Source: JABDGZ01 sp964483785
GTDB taxonomy: Bacteria; Omnitrophota; Gorgyraeia; Zapsychrales; Fredricksoniimonadaceae
DNA: 64,000 bases
Reading direction: 5' to 3'
Assembly (NCBI GenBank): GCA_964483785.1
Contig: CAZACW010000005.1
Span: forward strand, 8,815-72,814
The notes under the pieces are model-generated. The model searched no databases and was not told the origin of the DNA. It saw only the letters and a list, made by a program, of their open reading frames with translations. The translations under genes and the position numbers were made by a program. Below, in pieces: positions 62,101-64,000 of the stretch; positions within the stretch are counted from its first letter, which is position 1, and each line of letters starts with the position of its first letter.

Positions 62101-64000
62101 AGCATGGCATCATCCGCTTTGGGGTATTTGGTCCATTCCCCCACGACCGTGCGGACCCTGACCAAAAAATCCTCCTGCTCATCCCTATGGGGCCATTGAA
62201 AATGCATGTTCAAACTGGTGGAGTCTCCCTGGCGGATGTCTTGGACTATGGAAATCAAAAAACGGCTTGATGTCGAATCGCTGGAATCCCCCACTAAAAA
62301 GAAAAACGGCAGAAAAATCCCATCCGGAGTATTTTTCAGTAAATCGTATAGTTCTAAGCCTCTTTTTCGGTCAACTATCACTCCGGCAAATTCGGTTTTT
62401 CTCTCCAATAATATGGCCAACGCTTTTTTGGCCGTAGACGCGATAGGTAAATCATAATGTTTGCCCATGACACCGTCCAACTCCTTTTCAATCCGGTCTG
62501 TGGGGGGATTATCCTTGGCTGGGTTGCCGACGATCAAAAATTTGGATTGCGCCTTAGATTGGTTTCCTAATAGAGACGGAATGGTTGAGGGCTTCATGGA
62601 CCAGCGGCCGTCCGGCGCGCGTTCGACCCATCGGCCAAGGATTGGACCCAGGTCTTGCGGAATATCATTGTCATCAAGTTCTTCGGCAGCACCTGTTTGA
62701 CCTAGGATCTCCATGAATTTTTGCCGATTTTCTTCGTCAGTTTCGAAGCCAAGGTGTGCGATATCATAGAGCTCTTCACTGATCTGCGCGGCCCCCGCTG
62801 TTTGATCGGAAATGAGCGTATTGAGATGATTGACCGCTGTTATCAGGGCATTCCTTAGAGACCTCGCGAAATGAGGGCACAACTCTTCCCATTTCAAGAC
62901 ATCGGGATCGCTCTGTCTAACCAAGGACGGTACGGCGAATTTAAATAACGAATAAATATTATTGGTCCTGCTTAAAAAAGGCCTGGGGTCTTCCATCAAG
63001 CGCTGAAGCCCCCCTTTTTGATAAAAAAATTTGATCTGTGCCTCTCCAAATGCCTTGACCTTGTCCCGATAGGCCTTGGCCATCAAACCAACATTGTTTT
63101 CCAGTCTGGCCTCTTTAAAATTTGGAATATTGTCATCCAGCCATTCTATGACCGCTCCAAGCGCATCATCCCTTGATTGCCAAACATGATACGGATCAAT
63201 TTCCCTTAAGCTCAATGCCCCGGATTTCAGAAAATCCGGCAAAGCCAACTCAAATAATTTTCTGATCGAATAAGGCTGATGATCATTATTTTGATGCGCT
63301 TCAGTCAACAAAGAACGCATGCCTTTTAATTTGATAAAATAGGCAAATTGACCTTTTGGATGATTTAAGACTTCCTTGCGATAAATTTCCGCCATTTCCT
63401 TATAATTTTCTTCCCCGGTCCTTTGATCATTGAGCCGGGCCTGTTTAAACGACGGTATTTGATCCAGAATGACCAGAAAATAATTGGCGACTGTAATTTC
63501 ATTGACCCAAAACCCCTGAGGGACTCTCAGGTCTTGGTCCGTCATTTCCCTAAACCAAAATTCGGCCTCTGCGTAGGTCAATCCCCGTTCAAAATCCACT
63601 CTGTTTTTCTCCAAATAGCGCGTATAGGGACGGCCATAGGCAAAAGTTTCTCCATCCGGCCTTCTCCAAATTTTTCTGGGAGACTTTTTGGTTTCAGCCC
63701 CATCAGGCATCGCGGCATCGGCAGGCTGCACATCAACGGATAAGACCGCTTGGTCGATCCCGGATGTCCGGGGAAGAATGAAATTTTGCTCAAAGCTCAT
63801 GGCCGAGTCCATGGCCTTGTCATTCAAATTAAGGCCGCCGGAGAAATATTTCCTGGGGATGGCTTGCTGGGTGACGGGGTCTTGCTCGTCCTTGATGAAG
63901 TTATAGGCACCCTTCTTGAAGGCCTGCAAATACCGCCGGTAAATCACCTCCACAACCCCGGGGGTTGTGATGGTTATTCCTTGGATTTTATTTTTGTTGG
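56106..64000 (-). CDS. Giant multidomain protein, two-component-like (5' end beyond window)
   Basis: At least 2630 residues; the frame is open to 64000, and the codons before GTG 63953 match the neighbour at 47792-49258, so the true start lies to the right. Numbering from 63953: end of the shared N-terminal module 1-42; receiver-like domain about 468-612 (KFLIVG, ending VVGEWTKYP); HGGR helical block plus HATPase-like domain about 835-1230 (N-box-like ERVVENAIEH, G-box-like KGGVGSSFALFATLRYGG); a second copy about 1280-1600 (ERIVENAIQQ, DGGVGCAFALLVALRYGG); second receiver-like domain about 1880-2022 (ending VHKWTKYP). Helical repeats with GFW, IPGF, GFFYE.G and ALP lie at about 120-350, 1625-1770 and 2035-2510. 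A C-terminal module shared with 45278-47770 spans 2541-2598. The last 17 residues come from a palindrome. Localisation and function unknown; a scaffold or giant sensor is inferred. Confidence 0.8.
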   Translation of the reverse strand, partial: NKNKIQGITITTPGVVEVIYRRYLQAFKKGAYNFIKDEQDPVTQQAIPRKYFSGGLNLNDKAMDSAMSFEQNFILPRTSGIDQAVLSVDVQPADAAMPDGAETKKSPRKIWRRPDGETFAYGRPYTRYLEKNRVDFERGLTYAEAEFWFREMTDQDLRVPQGFWVNEITVANYFLVILDQIPSFKQARLNDQRTGEENYKEMAEIYRKEVLNHPKGQFAYFIKLKGMRSLLTEAHQNNDHQPYSIRKLFELALPDFLKSGALSLREIDPYHVWQSRDDALGAVIEWLDDNIPNFKEARLENNVGLMAKAYRDKVKAFGEAQIKFFYQKGGLQRLMEDPRPFLSRTNNIYSLFKFAVPSLVRQSDPDVLKWEELCPHFARSLRNALITAVNHLNTLISDQTAGAAQISEELYDIAHLGFETDEENRQKFMEILGQTGAAEELDDNDIPQDLGPILGRWVERAPDGRWSMKPSTIPSLLGNQSKAQSKFLIVGNPAKDNPPTDRIEKELDGVMGKHYDLPIASTAKKALAILLERKTEFAGVIVDRKRGLELYDLLKNTPDGIFLPFFFLVGDSSDSTSSRFLISIVQDIRQGDSTSLNMHFQWPHRDEQEDFLVRVRTVVGEWTKYPKADDAMLGYEMIRKQMSLNYKGIYDFEVFGGPVLLNYFERRTVRRMARDYQEVLDSILPQVEYLVALRQLKKITEEDLNVFKLGLMNYRYLQESKYYASENETERMFLRTLSNGFQLRHRVRGLGHNQRWDLSNKLTTLQDVGRWNDPKDLWFSTLLIDLKGISQFFDYLIRSPYIAIIRTEDTGFAGEMPTFYYQIDPRPSLDDMDLQKRHDPSDINEQIRAVETMMAIWRHGGRASKRQWNFSKQLSDILTRHEPFFAQRLKIPGALRALLKNIDKEEAKVNTIINRFRVYHFEDKTPRVLSNELQTFRQDYLGSLKELYHFMSLLDRILDRYTPEDLQTLGVSERDAFTSSRNFIKHTLPIVESLLVIFGDFKDISPYEDEYDLKEALKDFKFMAVTKTEEEQDDEEEYPVEPVKPLTLTDKIKIFVYSAIGTALPSYRNYQHEFYKILHNVQAKPNMKQIREQTVEYQVHYEYEGPPDQPFWTRIRKSALFMAIERVVENAIEHNILPEKVTVKFRKLQDHLLVEISNEISGSVYEELMQKGKLDIIPMINNGKFYEIQNIFRLHEREDFYKGGVGSSFALFATLRYGGFARVHVTKEKGKYKIVYTLLFREPANDNQFAANDNQTTPSAANTDLKKDAAMNITAAKAWTSSLKPNDVKFLAQALEDLLALWGHGGRFSSTAWTRFGLLDMIGDELEKHGLEARFTPFKTYYVDITRLTQEIDKLGLNNRALFQSADIDPRTLMRLYVSYKANLSKLLFMMENLKRLLQQDLPEALQKDTIFQNIRRRLLLYIDTIEPGLIAIRDVLSPKIQETTNLRSDFGEFGFMSKSRKGKDADQKSFLIPHFGPGLFKFNFSEPAIYMAIERIVENAIQQGVEDDDIKVGFEEEGPDQLTVTIQNPISIAQKELIEDKLAKVEIDVLGRKVQTNKIFLIDSNRESFFDGGVGCAFALLVALRYGGTAQVKVQGDDKQGYQIVFTLTFRSQTDQTLSTEEDGSNGGLHITPEEIKDGLSYDRAKAWFEVNRQKKQKVMYGFWSVHTVKNMTLVALEQIPGFAQERKIYETAEASGDAQAMEHSAQILAGMIEAHVFNFRSPGPPLPQGARGYFHAQGLESMIIAERTDYFTGHRKVYPVAEAYIYLALPYLEERLSEDFYAEEIAETIVTEGFSREYSDSLQEKARFWQEAVAQRIQEIIDQRRLAVGKVLNLLDTQTTSNFGRKTYRVALKTAFLPDEGPSALEPAVDIETQGAPFFFVPPAAAHEEKKDKRKKVILAGLSPEGIPNIVAQLSREGYAFLQAADHRDAQRLFNDHPFEVAAVIGDVGQATAFYSDIKKRNQGTSLVPVFALFPYNHLDPRWLPTRKSIVDARAGEKEALFFNYVLGSNDEELSLLLIFDDVVHKWTKYPTAETTLEDDLEDTDDDSPGLSYAQAKEWYEANQKNPQRVARGFWTKKTARNLVLVALDTVPGFYEARQDYERAKKVDNIKEMNRAIKIMADLYRTKVIQYKVEDRERFRNGAQGFFYERGLRNLMWQKRDFLDKQDSPGALLRFALPYLVDQENPNALRFLEIERGSWENTDFVRESAFSILNKIPGFAANRQALQAYFSEMRALYDSFMSTYPGGPEQFFREHFDATDILNFQDYFERPGFIEALLDFVFPENANGRAPDADPEAERELRSDIERDFWDERETIFQALDHIPGFSQLREARAEVLKAIRTDYMTFMDNYPGGQMQFYKDGGLGSVLTRPRKYLRKNGSPYALMEFLMPEFADRNDPDAVRFRSGEMGYWDDKENARRAIIRALDQIHGFKEARKLFDRSKALGNQEKMEEAVEHMADIYKEFVMLYPSKTEGGENGQKGFFYEIGGLASLMSSDRDFLEGINRPYALIKFSLPHLMDPQFPGALTQAEMTKRGSRFIGPSRTEDDAQLSQHQGGIDLRALNPSSVYSAEGRFIQFHLDPAQLARFQNAPGFVPVIIHIQPLIDLRAFLGMDHHNPRGCDGVVPSKH
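56127..56155. repeat. REP-like family A palindrome at the giant gene's end
   Basis: Perfect 14-bp arms (ACCATCACAACCCC and complement) around one G. It is translated in frame as the final residues of the giant protein (HHNPRGCDGV), after which the frame runs six more codons to TGA. It can also act as the terminator. Confidence 0.85.
63951..63969. repeat. REP-like family A unit inside the giant gene
   Basis: CACAACCCCGGGGGTTGTG, a perfect 9-bp-arm palindrome translated within TITTPGVVEV, at the site equivalent to 48266-48284 in the paralogue. Confidence 0.75.

Overview
The window reads as a chromosomal contig of a Gram-negative bacterium in the PVC neighbourhood, most likely an Omnitrophota (candidate phylum OP3) genome assembled from a metagenome. 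Grounds: a PVC-type small basic protein (37087-37359); heptose genes gmhA and rfaE2 implying LPS; a PPDK, PPi-type PFK and NfnAB energy layout; an archaeal-type Hel308 helicase; and huge proteins sharing N- and C-terminal modules of the kind I associate with Omnitrophota. The phylum call is inference; nothing here is a phylogenetic marker I could align. A 10-N scaffold gap lies at 40680-40689. Layout: 1-4121 is the 5' part of a secreted filamentous-haemagglutinin-like protein with GLUG repeats, running off the left edge. 4193-10757 is a surface/envelope cluster: two arylsulfotransferase-like paralogues, a GT-C/TMTC-like membrane protein, an FkbM-like methyltransferase on the opposite strand, tRNA-Arg(CCT) and a membrane-anchored TPR protein. 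10763-17083 holds apt, a LacI-like sensor without DNA-binding domain, a sigma-70 factor, ppdK and glycyl-tRNA synthetase. 17125-24146 is one tightly packed operon (dtd, tatD, DUF3352-like, a 56-residue putative lipoprotein, nfnA, nfnB, panB, rsmE). 24246-26510 is the divergent hel308. 26578-31078 is a five-gene two-component operon headed by an HTH-receiver protein with 9-bp repeats in its leader. 31232-34526 holds a GT2 glycosyltransferase, recO and a divergent ExeA/GspB pair. 34634-37901 is SPOR protein, small basic protein, SH3 protein, M50 protease and aroB. 37969-45233 is HD-GYP, dgt, a HIT gene broken by the scaffold gap, a phosphoesterase, an AAA ATPase, an NlpD-like lipoprotein, tRNA-Gly(CCC), thiE, a ThiE-associated gene and rfaE2. 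45278-49258 are two large unrecognised genes that carry separately the N- and C-terminal modules of the giant protein. 49315-56050 is a DUF1844, Trm112-like, pepP, efp, accB, accC, asp23, amaP, pfkA, gmhA run. 56106-64000 is most of a giant protein (at least 2630 residues, N terminus beyond the right edge) with two receiver-like domains, two histidine-kinase-type ATPase-like domains and many helical repeats. How it fits together: ppdK plus a group III PFK suggests PPi-linked, reversible glycolysis; NfnAB would balance NADH, NADPH and ferredoxin; accB/accC and panB feed fatty-acid and CoA synthesis; gmhA, rfaE2, the glycosyltransferase and FkbM-like genes point to envelope polysaccharide. The most unusual features are four families of dispersed REP-like palindromes that supply stop codons and C-terminal tails to five genes and sit in frame inside others, the giant two-component-like protein and its split relatives, and several extended -10 promoters placed so close to the start codon that leaderless transcripts are predicted.
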